Assembly (NCBI RefSeq): GCF_023347275.1
Contig: NZ_CP094468.1
Coordinates: 1,488,001-1,552,000 of the forward strand
Direction of reading: 5' to 3'
Length of the DNA stretch: 64,000 nucleotides
DNA from: Faecalibacterium sp. I3-3-89
GTDB taxonomy: Bacteria; Bacillota; Clostridia; Oscillospirales; Ruminococcaceae
A model generated the notes under the pieces. That model did not search any database and was not told the DNA's origin. It saw nothing but the letters and a program-made list of their open reading frames with translations. The translations under genes and the position numbers were made by a program. Below are positions 48,134 to 57,293 of this stretch, one piece after another. Every line of letters starts with the position of its first letter. Position 1 is the first letter of the stretch.

Positions 48134-49675
48134 ATGCTCACTACCCTTACCGCCCCGGCCTTTGCAAAGGAATGGTACATCGAAGAAGGTGACATCACCG
48201 TGAGAGCAGGTGAGACCGAAGGGACGAACAAGGTCTCACAAGGGGAGAATCCGGAGGTGGAAGACACCAACACCGTTATCACAAATAGTGACAAGGACAA
48301 AGCTTCTTCCAACACCGTGACCATCGAGGCCAAAGATAAGGACGATAAGGTAGAGGTCACACTCAAGGATGTGAACATCGACACCAGCAGCCGGAGCGAA
48401 GCCGCCGTGAGCGTGACTGGCGAGGGCAATACCAATATCGAGCTGGATGGCGACAACGCGCTGAAGAGCGACATCTACAGCAGCGGCATCTCCAGCAGCG
48501 GCAGCCTCACCATCTCCGGCGGCGAAAATGACAGCCTGACGGCCCAAGGCGGCAGCGGCGCAGACGGCATCTATAGCAGCGGCAGCCTCACCATCTCCGG
48601 CGGTACGGTCACTGCCAACGGCGGCAGCGGCGGCGGCGGCGACGGCGGCGACGGCATCTGGAGCAGCGGCGGCGTCACCATCTCCGGCGGTAGTACGGTC
48701 ACTGCCAACGGCGGCGACGGCAAAGACGACTACGGCGGCGACGGCATCCGCAGCGACAGCGGCGACGTCACCATTTCCGGCGGTAGTACGGTCACTGCCA
48801 ACGGCGGCAACGGCGGCAATGTGAGCGGCGACGGCATCCGCAGCGACAGCGGCGACGTCACCATTTCCGGCGGTACGGTCAAAGCCGCTGGCGGCGACAG
48901 CAAAGACGGCTACGGCGGCGACGGCATCCGCAGCGGCGGCGTCACCATCTCCGGCGGTACGGTCAACGCCGCTGGCGGCAACGGCGGCAAAGTCGGCGGC
49001 TACGGCATCTGCAGCTTCGCCCGTGTCGCCATCTCCGGCGGTACGGTCAACGCCGCTGGCGGTAACGGCAAAAACAGCAACGGCGGCAGCGACGGCATCA
49101 TCAGCAACGATATCGATCTGTCGGGCAGCCTCGAGCTGACCGCCAAGGCCGGTAGGCCCAACGGCAAGGCCATCTCGTGGGCCGGCCATGAGCTTGACCT
49201 CGACACCATCAAGGACAAGCTGGGCCCGGGCGCAAAAGTCACCGCCACCGACGCTAATGGCGAAACCAAGCAGGTCTCTAGCCCCATCCCCCGTCCTGTG
49301 GAGCCGGAAGAGCCTGAGCCTGTTATCCCCGAGGAGTCTTCTTCCTCTTCTGACGGCGGCTCTGCCACCCCGTCCGCACCCGCCTCTCCCCTCCCCGGCC
49401 TGACTGTCACCGACAAGGACGGCCAGCGCATCTCCTACACGAGCACCCAGAGCGGCAATACTCTCACCGTCTGCGTCGGACGGCTCACAGCCTCCCTCCG
49501 GGCCTCGCTGGCCACCCTGCGTCAGCTGCGGGCTGAGGGCATCGACACCATCACCTTCCAGACCATCCTCTGCTCCACCACCCTCTCGGTGGACGAGCTG
49601 CTGGCGATGGGCGGCGAGGATGCCGAGGCTGTCCTGACCCACCGGTTCACCGATTCCAGCCTCACCGTGGGCTGA
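48134..49675 (+). CDS. Secreted beta-helix-like repeat protein, phase-variable start
   Basis: A 513-aa frame. The true start is probably ATG 48015 with AAGGAGG; one extra G in the G8 tract would add MLSYRKLAMRVLGRPLHT and restore the signal peptide that ends LTAPAFA. About seven repeats of 25-31 residues (48490-49110) share ISGGTVTANGG and GGDGIRS patterns, as in right-handed beta-helix carbohydrate-binding proteins (Cthe_2159-like). A Pro/Glu/Ser linker and a C-terminal domain follow. No LPxTG is seen. Repeat DNA at 48735-48880 is nearly identical between units, so unit number may also vary. Confidence 0.8.
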   Translation: MLTTLTAPAFAKEWYIEEGDITVRAGETEGTNKVSQGENPEVEDTNTVITNSDKDKASSNTVTIEAKDKDDKVEVTLKDVNIDTSSRSEAAVSVTGEGNTNIELDGDNALKSDIYSSGISSSGSLTISGGENDSLTAQGGSGADGIYSSGSLTISGGTVTANGGSGGGGDGGDGIWSSGGVTISGGSTVTANGGDGKDDYGGDGIRSDSGDVTISGGSTVTANGGNGGNVSGDGIRSDSGDVTISGGTVKAAGGDSKDGYGGDGIRSGGVTISGGTVNAAGGNGGKVGGYGICSFARVAISGGTVNAAGGNGKNSNGGSDGIISNDIDLSGSLELTAKAGRPNGKAISWAGHELDLDTIKDKLGPGAKVTATDANGETKQVSSPIPRPVEPEEPEPVIPEESSSSSDGGSATPSAPASPLPGLTVTDKDGQRISYTSTQSGNTLTVCVGRLTASLRASLATLRQLRAEGIDTITFQTILCSTTLSVDELLAMGGEDAEAVLTHRFTDSSLTVG

Positions 49676-49705
49676 AGCGCCACTCTCCTCTTCCCACAGG
49701 CATAG

Positions 49706-49753
49706 AAAGGCCCCGCTGCCCTGCACATTTCATGCAGAGCGGCGGGGCCTTTT
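49706..49753. terminator. Bidirectional terminator
   Basis: Long stem AAAGGCCCCGCTGC / GCGGCGGGGCCTTTT with an inner CTGCA/TGCAG stem, between the convergent repeat protein and CBS genes. Confidence 0.85.
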
Positions 49754-49759
49754 CCCGTT

Positions 49760-50224
49760 TTACCGCACCCCAGCCGCAGCCGGGACACGCTTTTCGGGCT
49801 TTCTGCGCTGCTCTGAGGCGGCAGCGCGGGAGCGGTCGTAGCAATAGCGGATGATGGCCTGACGGCGGACGATGCCGATGAACATCCCCCGGTCGTCCAC
49901 CACGGGGACGAAGTTCTGGTTCATGGCCGCCTCGATGAGCTGGTCCATGCTCGTCGTGACGGTGACGGCCTTGTAGTCCCGTTTATGGGCGAAGTCCCGG
50001 ATGGGCACATCCTCCGCCGCCTCAAGGTCAAGGCCATGGAACTTCTTCAGCCCCCACAGGATGTCCCCCTCCGTCAGGGTACCCACATACTCGCCCTTGC
50101 GGTTGAGCACCGGGATGGATGCGTAGCGGTTGTTCTCCCATTTTTCCAGCGTCTGGCGAAGGGTGAAGTCATCGTACACATACATCAGGTCCTGCTTGGG
50201 GGAAAGGAAAAACAGAATATTCAT
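49760..50224 (-). CDS. CBS-domain pair protein
   Basis: A 154-aa protein made of two CBS motifs (about 10-60 and 80-135): ASIPVLNRKGEYVGTLTEGD and NFVPVVDDRGMFIGIVRR. Such pairs bind adenosyl nucleotides and act as energy or ligand sensors. There is no fused transporter or enzyme, so its partner is unknown. AGGAG lies 8 nt before the ATG. It is transcribed away from the Asp23-YloV pair. Confidence 0.88.
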   Translation of the reverse strand: MNILFFLSPKQDLMYVYDDFTLRQTLEKWENNRYASIPVLNRKGEYVGTLTEGDILWGLKKFHGLDLEAAEDVPIRDFAHKRDYKAVTVTTSMDQLIEAAMNQNFVPVVDDRGMFIGIVRRQAIIRYCYDRSRAAASEQRRKPEKRVPAAAGVR

Positions 50225-50617
50225 GAAAACAACTCCTATTATGAACTTTTTCCGCCGCCGGGGCCGCAGCTCCTGTGCAGCCGCAGCAAATTCCTGTCTT
50301 CATCACCTTGATCAAATATTCCTGCATCCTGCGCCGGATACAGTCCTACTCTTTCCACTTTAGATTTTAGCACTTTTTCATAGTAAGATAAAGATGCCTG
50401 CGCCATGTTTTATATTTTATTCACAATCACCTTTTGTTCCGTCGGATAAATATTCACGAAATGGATGCACAGCGAAGGATTTTGTGCTATACTAACACTA
50501 GGAATACGGCCCTTGGCGGCTTCGTCTGTCTTCCAGTATACCGGCTCGCGGTGTCGAAACAGGCCGAAGCCGGCGATCCGTGCCAGACTTTTCCCCTTTG
50601 CGTCTGCAATTATGTGC

Positions 50618-50646
50618 TGTACAGCTTCCGAAGAAAGTTGTATAAT
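50618..50646 (+). promoter_or_regulatory. Candidate promoter for the asp23-yloV operon
   Basis: TGTACA (50618-50623), 17-nt spacer, TATAAT (50641-50646), about 90 nt before the Asp23 gene. The 511-nt gene-free region 50225-50735 also has an extended -10 TGCTATACT at 50485-50493. I see no RNA gene or riboswitch I can name in it. Confidence 0.5.
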
Positions 50647-50735
50647 AAGAGCGGTACGCCGCCCTTTGGGCCTGCGCGCCGCCCCGCCGCCGTGCGGACA
50701 GGGGTACAATCATGAATAAAAGGAGCAGAGCGACT

Positions 50736-51086
50736 ATGATCACTTCCCGTTTTCCGCTGGGAGATGTCAGCTTCTCAGCCGAGTATTTTTCCACGCTCGT
50801 GGGCGAAGCAACCAAACAATGCTACGGCGTGGCCGCAATGGCCCCCCGTGATCTGACCGACCGTGTCCGCTGCGCCGTGCGCGGCGTGGACGACTCGGCC
50901 AAGGGCGTCCGTGTCACACAGGAAGAGGGCCGTCTCGTGATCGAGCTGCACATTGCCGTCAGCTACGGGCTGAACATCTCCACCGCCGCGCGTGCCATCT
51001 CGCACCGCGTGAAGGACGAGGTGGAGCAGGCCACCGGCCTGAAGGTCGCCCGCGTGGTCGTATCGGTCGATGACGTGGTTGCCTGA
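50736..51086 (+). CDS. yloU: Asp23/Gls24 family protein (YloU-like)
   Basis: A 116-aa protein with the Asp23 fold pattern: FSAEYFSTLVGEATKQCYGV, then RLVIELHIAVSYGLNI and KVARVVVSVDDVV. The family is linked to envelope stress and lies beside yloV in Firmicutes. I use the ATG at 50736 with AAAAGGAG before it; an upstream ATG at 50712 would put that site inside the gene. It is 52 nt before yloV. Confidence 0.9.
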   Translation: MITSRFPLGDVSFSAEYFSTLVGEATKQCYGVAAMAPRDLTDRVRCAVRGVDDSAKGVRVTQEEGRLVIELHIAVSYGLNISTAARAISHRVKDEVEQATGLKVARVVVSVDDVVA

Positions 51087-51138
51087 CGAGACAAAGCCCG
51101 CCCGGGGGATACCGGGAAGATATAAGGAGTAAAAAGCA

Positions 51139-52833
51139 ATGATTTCTGGTAAGATCCTGCGCGACGCCATCATTTCCGGCGCAAACAACATCAACAATCA
51201 GCGCTCCCGCGTGGACGAGCTGAATGTCTTCCCTGTCCCCGATGGCGACACCGGCACCAACATGGGCATGACCGTCGGCGCAGCCGTCCGTGAGCTGCAG
51301 GCCATGGACGACAGCTGCACCGTGGGCGAGGCCGCAAAGACCGCCGCCTCCGCCATGCTGCGCGGCGCCCGCGGCAACTCCGGTGTCATCACCAGCCTGC
51401 TGTTCCGCGGCTTCTCCAAGGCTCTGGAGGGCAAGAAGGAGGCCGACGCCGCCGACATCGTCTCTGCGCTCAAGAAGGGCGTCGAGGGCGCTTACAAGGC
51501 CGTCATGAAGCCCACCGAGGGCACCATCCTGACCGTGGCCCGCGTGGCTTCGGAGGAAGCTGCCGCCTGCGGCAAGGAGGATGTGGCCGAGCTGTGGGAC
51601 GTCGTCCTCGCTGCGGGCCAGAAGGCTCTGGAGGACACCCCCAACCTGCTGCCCGTCCTGAAAAAAGCCGGTGTCGTGGATGCCGGCGGTCAGGGCATCA
51701 TGATCATCTTTGAGGGCATGGGCAAGGTCTTCCACGGGGAGGACATCGTGGCCGGCGGCGAGGCTGCCCCCAACAAGGCCAAGCTCTCCACCGCGAACGC
51801 GGGCAAGGGCGTCTTTACCGATGACCTGATGAAGGTCGAGGACATCAAGAACGGCTACTGCACCCAGTTCCTCATCAACAAGAACGAGGGCGCAAGCGCT
51901 GCAAAGATGCGTGCCTTCGCCGAGTCCAACGGCGACAGCGTGGTCTGCATCGAGGACGACGACGTCATCAACCTCCACGTCCACACCGCCGACCCCGGCA
52001 AGATCCTGAGCGAGGCCATCAAGTACGGCTACCTCACCAACTTCAAGATCGAGAATATGCACGAGCAGTTCCTTGCCCGCCAGAAGCAGGGCAAGAGCCT
52101 CGAGAAGCAGGCTTCTGCCGAGAAGAAGCCCGACCCGGCCAGCGAGTTCATCTACGCTGCCGTCGATCCCAGCCGCGACTACGGCTTTGTTGCCGTCGCC
52201 GCCGGCGAGGGCCTGAAGGCCGTCTTTACTGACCTGTCCGCTGACGCGGTCGTCTCCGGCGGTCAGACCATGAACCCCGCCACCGAGGACATCCTCGCCG
52301 CCGTCCAGAGTGTCCCGGCCAAGACCGTCTTCGTCCTGCCCAACAACAAGAACATCATCATGGCTGCCGAGCAGGCCCAAAAGCTGGCCGACCGTCAGGT
52401 GGTCGTCCTGCCCACCCGCACCGTCCCCATGGGCATCACGGCTCTGCTGAACTTTGACCCCTCCGCCACCGTCGAGGCCAACACCATCAACATGATGTCC
52501 GCCGCCGACAAGGTATCCACCGGCCTCATCACCTACGCCGCCCGCGACAGCGAGTACGACGGCAAGCGCATCCGGAAGGGCGAGATCATGGCGCTGGAGA
52601 ACGGCAAGATCGTCTCCACCTCCAACGACATCACCAAGGCCACCTATCGTCTGGCCCGCGGTATGTGCAAGAAGGATTCCAGCTTCGTCACCATCATCTC
52701 CGGCTGCGACGTCTCCGACGAGGATGCCGAGAAGGTGACCGAGATCGTCAAGGCCAAGTGCCCCAACCACGTCGAGGTCAGCCACATCCGCGGCGGCCAG
52801 CCGGTCTACTATTATATGATCAGCGTGGAGTAA
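51139..52833 (+). CDS. yloV: DAK2-domain fatty-acid-kinase-like protein (YloV/FakA)
   Basis: Putative fatty acid kinase component. The N-terminal DAK2 domain has NVFPVPDGDTGTNM (metal and nucleotide binding) and RGARGNSGVI; a central domain and a DegV-like C-terminal domain follow, for 564 aa. FakA works with separate FakB fatty-acid-binding proteins; none is encoded here. TAAGGAG lies before the ATG. It converges with polC across a terminator. Confidence 0.92.
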   Translation: MISGKILRDAIISGANNINNQRSRVDELNVFPVPDGDTGTNMGMTVGAAVRELQAMDDSCTVGEAAKTAASAMLRGARGNSGVITSLLFRGFSKALEGKKEADAADIVSALKKGVEGAYKAVMKPTEGTILTVARVASEEAAACGKEDVAELWDVVLAAGQKALEDTPNLLPVLKKAGVVDAGGQGIMIIFEGMGKVFHGEDIVAGGEAAPNKAKLSTANAGKGVFTDDLMKVEDIKNGYCTQFLINKNEGASAAKMRAFAESNGDSVVCIEDDDVINLHVHTADPGKILSEAIKYGYLTNFKIENMHEQFLARQKQGKSLEKQASAEKKPDPASEFIYAAVDPSRDYGFVAVAAGEGLKAVFTDLSADAVVSGGQTMNPATEDILAAVQSVPAKTVFVLPNNKNIIMAAEQAQKLADRQVVVLPTRTVPMGITALLNFDPSATVEANTINMMSAADKVSTGLITYAARDSEYDGKRIRKGEIMALENGKIVSTSNDITKATYRLARGMCKKDSSFVTIISGCDVSDEDAEKVTEIVKAKCPNHVEVSHIRGGQPVYYYMISVE

Positions 52834-52867
52834 GCCTCTCCCCTGTTCAAAGCAATACCCGCAACAC

Positions 52868-52912
52868 AAAACGACCTCTGCTTCCGGTCATCCGGTCGCA
52901 GAGGTCGTTTTT
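52868..52912. terminator. Bidirectional terminator between yloV and polC
   Basis: AAAACGACCTCTGC / GCAGAGGTCGTTTT stem with an inner CCGG/CCGG loop and T-runs on both strands. Confidence 0.88.
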
Positions 52913-52923
52913 GTTGTACTATT

Positions 52924-55900
52924 TCAGAAGAAGCTCACCTGACTGCTCTCGGGCAGGTCGCCCAGAGCGCCCACCTGACGCAGGCGGTCGATGATGCTGC
53001 TGCCGACGCCGGAGGCCTGCTGCAGCTCCTCGATGGAGAGGTATTCTTCGCCGTGGATGGTCACATTTTCCAGCGCATCGGCGGCGGCACCGCCCAGACC
53101 CTTCAGGGAGCAGAAGGGCAGGCGCACCTTGCCGTCCTCCACCACATACTTCGAGCCGCGGCTCTTGCCCAGCTCGATGGGCAGGAACTCGTAGCCCCGC
53201 ACCAGCATTTCGTTGACCAGCTGGAGCGAGACGAGGACGTCCTCGTCCTTGGCATTTTTCTCCTCCTTCAGGCGGCGCTTGACCTCGTTCATGTGGGCGC
53301 GGGCCACCGCCGCACCGCCCACGGCGGCTTCGTAGTCGATGTCATCGCCGCGGACAGTGAAATAGACCGCATAGAATGCCTGCGGATGGTAGAGCTTGAA
53401 CCACATGAGGCGGATGGCCGACATCAGGTAGGCCACGGCATGGGCTTTCGGGAACATATACTTGATCTTGCGGCAGCTCTCGATATACCAGTCCGGCACC
53501 TCGTGCTCCCGCATGGCCTCCTCCCAGCCGGGCGCGAAGCCGCCCTTGGCCACCTTGCCCTTACGGACGGCCTCCATGATGTCGAAGGCCATCTTCGGCT
53601 CGAGGCCCTTGCGCAGCAGGTAGAGCATAATGCTGTCGCGGCAGCCGATGACCTCCGCGATGGTGCAGGTGCCGCTGCGGATGAGTTCGTCAGCGTTGCC
53701 CGTCCAGACGTCGGTGCCGTGAGACAGGCCCGAGATCTGGATCAGCTCGGAGAAGTTCTTGGGCCGGGCCTCCACAAGCATCCCGCGCACGAAGTTCGTG
53801 CCCATCTCGGGAATGCCGAAGGTGCCAGTCTGGCTGTCGATCTGCTCCGGCGTGACGCCCAGCTCCTCCGGGCTGGTGAGCAGGCTGTAGACCTTGGGGT
53901 CGTTCATGGGGATGCTGTCCACCGGGATGCCGGTATATTCCTCGAAATACTTGTAGAAGGTGGGCATATCGTGGCCCAGCTCATCCAGCTTGAGCAGGGT
54001 GTCGTGAAGGTATTTGAACTCGAAGTGGGTGGTCAGCAGACCGCCCGCCACGTCATCCGCCGGGTGCTGGATGGGGCAGAAGTCGTAGATCTCGTAGGTG
54101 TCGGGCACGACGACCATGCCGCCGGGGTGCTGGCCGGTGGTGCGCTTGACGCCGGTGCAGCCCAGCGTCAGGCGGTTCTCCTCGGCGTGGTTGACCGTTC
54201 TCCCCCGCTCATCCAGATATTTTTTGACGTAGCCATAGGCTGTTTTGTCCTGAATGCCGGAGACCGTGCCCGCCTTGAAGACGTTGGCCTTGCCGAACAG
54301 CTCCTCGGTGTAGCGGTGGACGTTGGACTGATATTCGCCCGAGAAATTCAGGTCAATATCCGGCTCCTTGTCGCCGTAGAAGCCGAGGAAGGTCTCGAAG
54401 GGGATGTCGTGGCCGTCCACCAGCATCCGGGTGCCGCACGCGGGGCAGTTCTTGTCGGGCAGGTCGAAGCCGTCCTCCACGCTGCCGTCGGTGATGAACT
54501 CGCTGTGCCTGCACTTGGGGCAGCGGTAATGGGGCGGCAGACTGTTGACCTCCGAGATGCCGGAGAAGTGGGCCACAGCCGACGAGCCGACCGAGCCGCG
54601 GCTGCCCACCTGATAGCCGCCCGCGTTGGAGTAGGCCACCAGCTTGACCGCGATGACATACAGGACGGCGTAGCCGTGGCCGCAGATGGAGTCCAGCTCT
54701 TTTTGCAGCCGCTTCTCCACGATCTCGGGCAGCGGGTCGCCGTAATCCCGCTTGGCGTGCGCCCATGTGGCGTCCCGGAGCTGCTGCTCTGCGCCCTCGA
54801 TGCTGGGCGGATAGGTGCCGCGCGGGATAGCGCGAACGCTGCCGTCGATGCTGGCCGCGATCTTGCGGGGGTTGGTCACGACGATCTCGTAGGCCTTCTC
54901 CTTGGGCAGATAGCGGAACTGGTCCAGCATATCCTCCGTCGTGCGGTAGAACAGGGGCGGCTGATTGTCCGCGTCCTTGAAGCCGTTGCCCGCCTGTAAA
55001 ACAGAGCGGTAGATGGCGTCCTCCGGCTCGGTGAAGTGGACGTCGCCGGTGGCGATGACGGGCTTGTGGAGGTCTTCGCCCAGCTGGATAACGGTGCGGT
55101 TGAAGTCCTTGATGACCTCTTCGCTCTCCACCTTGCCGTCCCGCACCATATAGGCGTTGTTGCCCAGCGGCTGGACTTCCAGAACATCGTAATAGGAGGC
55201 GATCTTCTTCAGCTCCTCGTAGGAGCGGCCCTCCACGATGGCGCGGTACAGCTCACCCGCCTCGCAGGCCGAGGTCAAAATCAGGCCGTCGCGGTACTTG
55301 TTGAGGAGACTGCGGGGCACGCGGGGCTTCTTGAAGAAGTAGTTGACATGGGCCTCGCTGACGATCTTGTAGAGGTTCTTCAGGCCCATCTGGTTGCGCA
55401 CGAGGATGATGAGGTGGTAATACTTCTTTTTCAGCACCTCACGGTTGCCGCCGAGTCCGGTGTTGATGCCGCTGACGGCTGTGACCTGCTTTTCCTCCAG
55501 ATCCTTGAGCATGACGCAGAAGATGCGGCCCAGCGCGGCAGAGTCCTCGCAGGCGCGATGGGCTTCGTAGGCGGGCAGCTCGAGATGTTTGTTGATAGTC
55601 CCCTGCTTGTAGTTGTGGAGTCCGGGGTACATGGCCTGCGCCATGGTCAGGGTGTCGATATAGGTCGGCTCGAACTCGATGCCGCTCCGCTTGGCGGCAG
55701 CGCGAAGGAACCGGATGTCGAAGGAGTGGGCGTTGTGGGCCACGAGGATGCGGCCATCCACGAATTTGAGAAAGGCTTCCAGCGCCTCGGCCTCGCCGGG
55801 GGCATTGGCCACCATCTCGTTGGTGATGCCGGTCAGCTCCGTGATCTTGGGCGTGATGGGCTTGCCGGGCTTGACGAAGGTGTCGAACTCCTCCACCACC

Positions 55901-57213
55901 TCGCCGTCCCGCACGATGACTGCACCGATCTCGGTCAGGTACTCCACGCCCGGATCGAGGCCCGTCGTCTCGGTGTCGAAGACGCAGAACTCGCCGTTCA
56001 GCGGCTCGTCCTTCACGCCGTAGACGCAGGGGATCATGTCATCGACGAAGTAGGCCTCACAGCCGTAGATGAGCTTGAAGTCCGGGTCGGTCTTGTGGAT
56101 GGCGTCCGCCGCCAGCATGGCTTCGGGATAGCCCTGACAGACGCCGTGGTCAGTGATGGCGATGGCCGGGTGGCCCATCCGATGGGCCAGCTTGACGATG
56201 CCGCCGGGGTCGCAGAAGGCGTCCATGCTGGACAGCTTGGTATGCAGATGCAGCTCCACCCGCTTGACGGGGGCATTGTCCTCCCGCTTTTTGCGCTCGA
56301 CGAAGAGGACATCGTAGGGCCAGACGATATAGTCATGCTCATACTTGTCGTAGGAGCAGTCGCCCCGCACCACGACCGTCGTGCCCTTGGGGATGGACTC
56401 CCACTTGGAGCAGTCCTCCCCTTCCTGCGCACGGATCTTCAGGTTGATGGAGCCGGTGTAGTCGGTGATGGAGACGGTATAGATCTTACGGAAGCTGCCC
56501 TTCACCTCGGTGAAGAAAACATCGCCCCAGATCATGCACTTTCCGCCCTCGCCGCCCAAGTCCTTGAGGGGGGTGAGGTTCTTGGGGGAGAACATCTTGC
56601 CGTGGAAGATGGTAACAGGCTTGTCCGTGAGGTCGAGGCCCTCCACCTTGATGGAGGGCGCCGTATTCTTCCGCTCGAATTTGACGACAGGAGGAGCAAT
56701 TTTGCGCTCCAGCTTTTCTTCCATCTGGCGCTGCTCGGCCTCGCCCACGCTGCTTTCCAGCGTCACCTTGGGCTTCACGCCGGTGTGGGCGGCGATACGC
56801 TCCGCCAGCAGCCGCTCGAACTGCATCTCCTGCAAGAACTTCGTGCCATGGCAGACGCCGATGGTGATGTTCTGGCCGGTGATGGTGATGCGGCAGCGGT
56901 CGAGGAAGCCGTTGATGGGCACGCCGTCCCGCTTCATCTCCTCCATCAGCTCCCGCAGTCCGCTCTCGTCCAGCGCGGCGTAGCCGAAGAGGTTGTGGAT
57001 GCGAAGCTCAAAGCCCTCATAGTCGGGCGCGAGGGAGGCCAGCAGCCGTGCGCACAGCCCCTTGTCCAGCGGGGCAGAACTGCGCAGCGTGAAAATGACC
57101 TGCCGCTCCTGCCGCAGCATCTGGGCGTGCTCGACGACCACACGGCCAAAACAGGCCGCAAAGTCCGGGTCCGCCATAAACTGCGGCCATAGCTGGGAAA
57201 CAAGTGGTGTCAC
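52924..57213 (-). CDS. polC: DNA polymerase III PolC-type alpha subunit
   Basis: Replicative polymerase of low-GC Gram-positives. The product has about 1429 aa. Domain order: N-terminal domain, OB fold (about 210-310), PHP domain beginning HLHTKLSSMDAF, an inserted DEDD proofreading exonuclease (VFDTETTGLDPGVEY, near 415), then the PolC palm and fingers including a zinc site (CPKCRHSEF...CPACG) and GYQVGSRGSVGSS. I use the GTG at 57213 (TPLVSQLWPQ) with AAAGGAG upstream, not the earlier frame to 57249. ispG ends 80 nt upstream, so it is likely co-transcribed. Confidence 0.96.
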   Translation of the reverse strand: MTPLVSQLWPQFMADPDFAACFGRVVVEHAQMLRQERQVIFTLRSSAPLDKGLCARLLASLAPDYEGFELRIHNLFGYAALDESGLRELMEEMKRDGVPINGFLDRCRITITGQNITIGVCHGTKFLQEMQFERLLAERIAAHTGVKPKVTLESSVGEAEQRQMEEKLERKIAPPVVKFERKNTAPSIKVEGLDLTDKPVTIFHGKMFSPKNLTPLKDLGGEGGKCMIWGDVFFTEVKGSFRKIYTVSITDYTGSINLKIRAQEGEDCSKWESIPKGTTVVVRGDCSYDKYEHDYIVWPYDVLFVERKKREDNAPVKRVELHLHTKLSSMDAFCDPGGIVKLAHRMGHPAIAITDHGVCQGYPEAMLAADAIHKTDPDFKLIYGCEAYFVDDMIPCVYGVKDEPLNGEFCVFDTETTGLDPGVEYLTEIGAVIVRDGEVVEEFDTFVKPGKPITPKITELTGITNEMVANAPGEAEALEAFLKFVDGRILVAHNAHSFDIRFLRAAAKRSGIEFEPTYIDTLTMAQAMYPGLHNYKQGTINKHLELPAYEAHRACEDSAALGRIFCVMLKDLEEKQVTAVSGINTGLGGNREVLKKKYYHLIILVRNQMGLKNLYKIVSEAHVNYFFKKPRVPRSLLNKYRDGLILTSACEAGELYRAIVEGRSYEELKKIASYYDVLEVQPLGNNAYMVRDGKVESEEVIKDFNRTVIQLGEDLHKPVIATGDVHFTEPEDAIYRSVLQAGNGFKDADNQPPLFYRTTEDMLDQFRYLPKEKAYEIVVTNPRKIAASIDGSVRAIPRGTYPPSIEGAEQQLRDATWAHAKRDYGDPLPEIVEKRLQKELDSICGHGYAVLYVIAVKLVAYSNAGGYQVGSRGSVGSSAVAHFSGISEVNSLPPHYRCPKCRHSEFITDGSVEDGFDLPDKNCPACGTRMLVDGHDIPFETFLGFYGDKEPDIDLNFSGEYQSNVHRYTEELFGKANVFKAGTVSGIQDKTAYGYVKKYLDERGRTVNHAEENRLTLGCTGVKRTTGQHPGGMVVVPDTYEIYDFCPIQHPADDVAGGLLTTHFEFKYLHDTLLKLDELGHDMPTFYKYFEEYTGIPVDSIPMNDPKVYSLLTSPEELGVTPEQIDSQTGTFGIPEMGTNFVRGMLVEARPKNFSELIQISGLSHGTDVWTGNADELIRSGTCTIAEVIGCRDSIMLYLLRKGLEPKMAFDIMEAVRKGKVAKGGFAPGWEEAMREHEVPDWYIESCRKIKYMFPKAHAVAYLMSAIRLMWFKLYHPQAFYAVYFTVRGDDIDYEAAVGGAAVARAHMNEVKRRLKEEKNAKDEDVLVSLQLVNEMLVRGYEFLPIELGKSRGSKYVVEDGKVRLPFCSLKGLGGAAADALENVTIHGEEYLSIEELQQASGVGSSIIDRLRQVGALGDLPESSQVSFF

Positions 57214-57293
57214 AGTGGTACTCCTTTTTTCTATCAGATAACAGCACAAACTGCCGCGCCCGGGATGGGCGTGGCAGTAAGTTGATCTTGCGC

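Noticed and set aside
48490..49110. Regular repeats that could suggest a CRISPR array.
   Set aside because: The repeats are coding, of unequal length, and have no unique spacers; no cas genes are present.
48236..49726. A 496-codon frame on the minus strand across the secreted repeat protein.
   Set aside because: It mirrors the Gly/Ser repeat DNA (Ala/Val/Asp repeats) and has no start signal; the plus frame has the signal peptide and domain logic.
50400..50735. Possible RNA gene or riboswitch in the 511-nt gap before the Asp23 gene.
   Set aside because: Some stems can be drawn, but none matches a known class; promoter-like boxes explain the parts I can read.
53053..57192. Long plus-strand frames (648 and 718 codons) over polC.
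   Set aside because: PolC on the minus strand has all expected motifs; these are antisense shadows.
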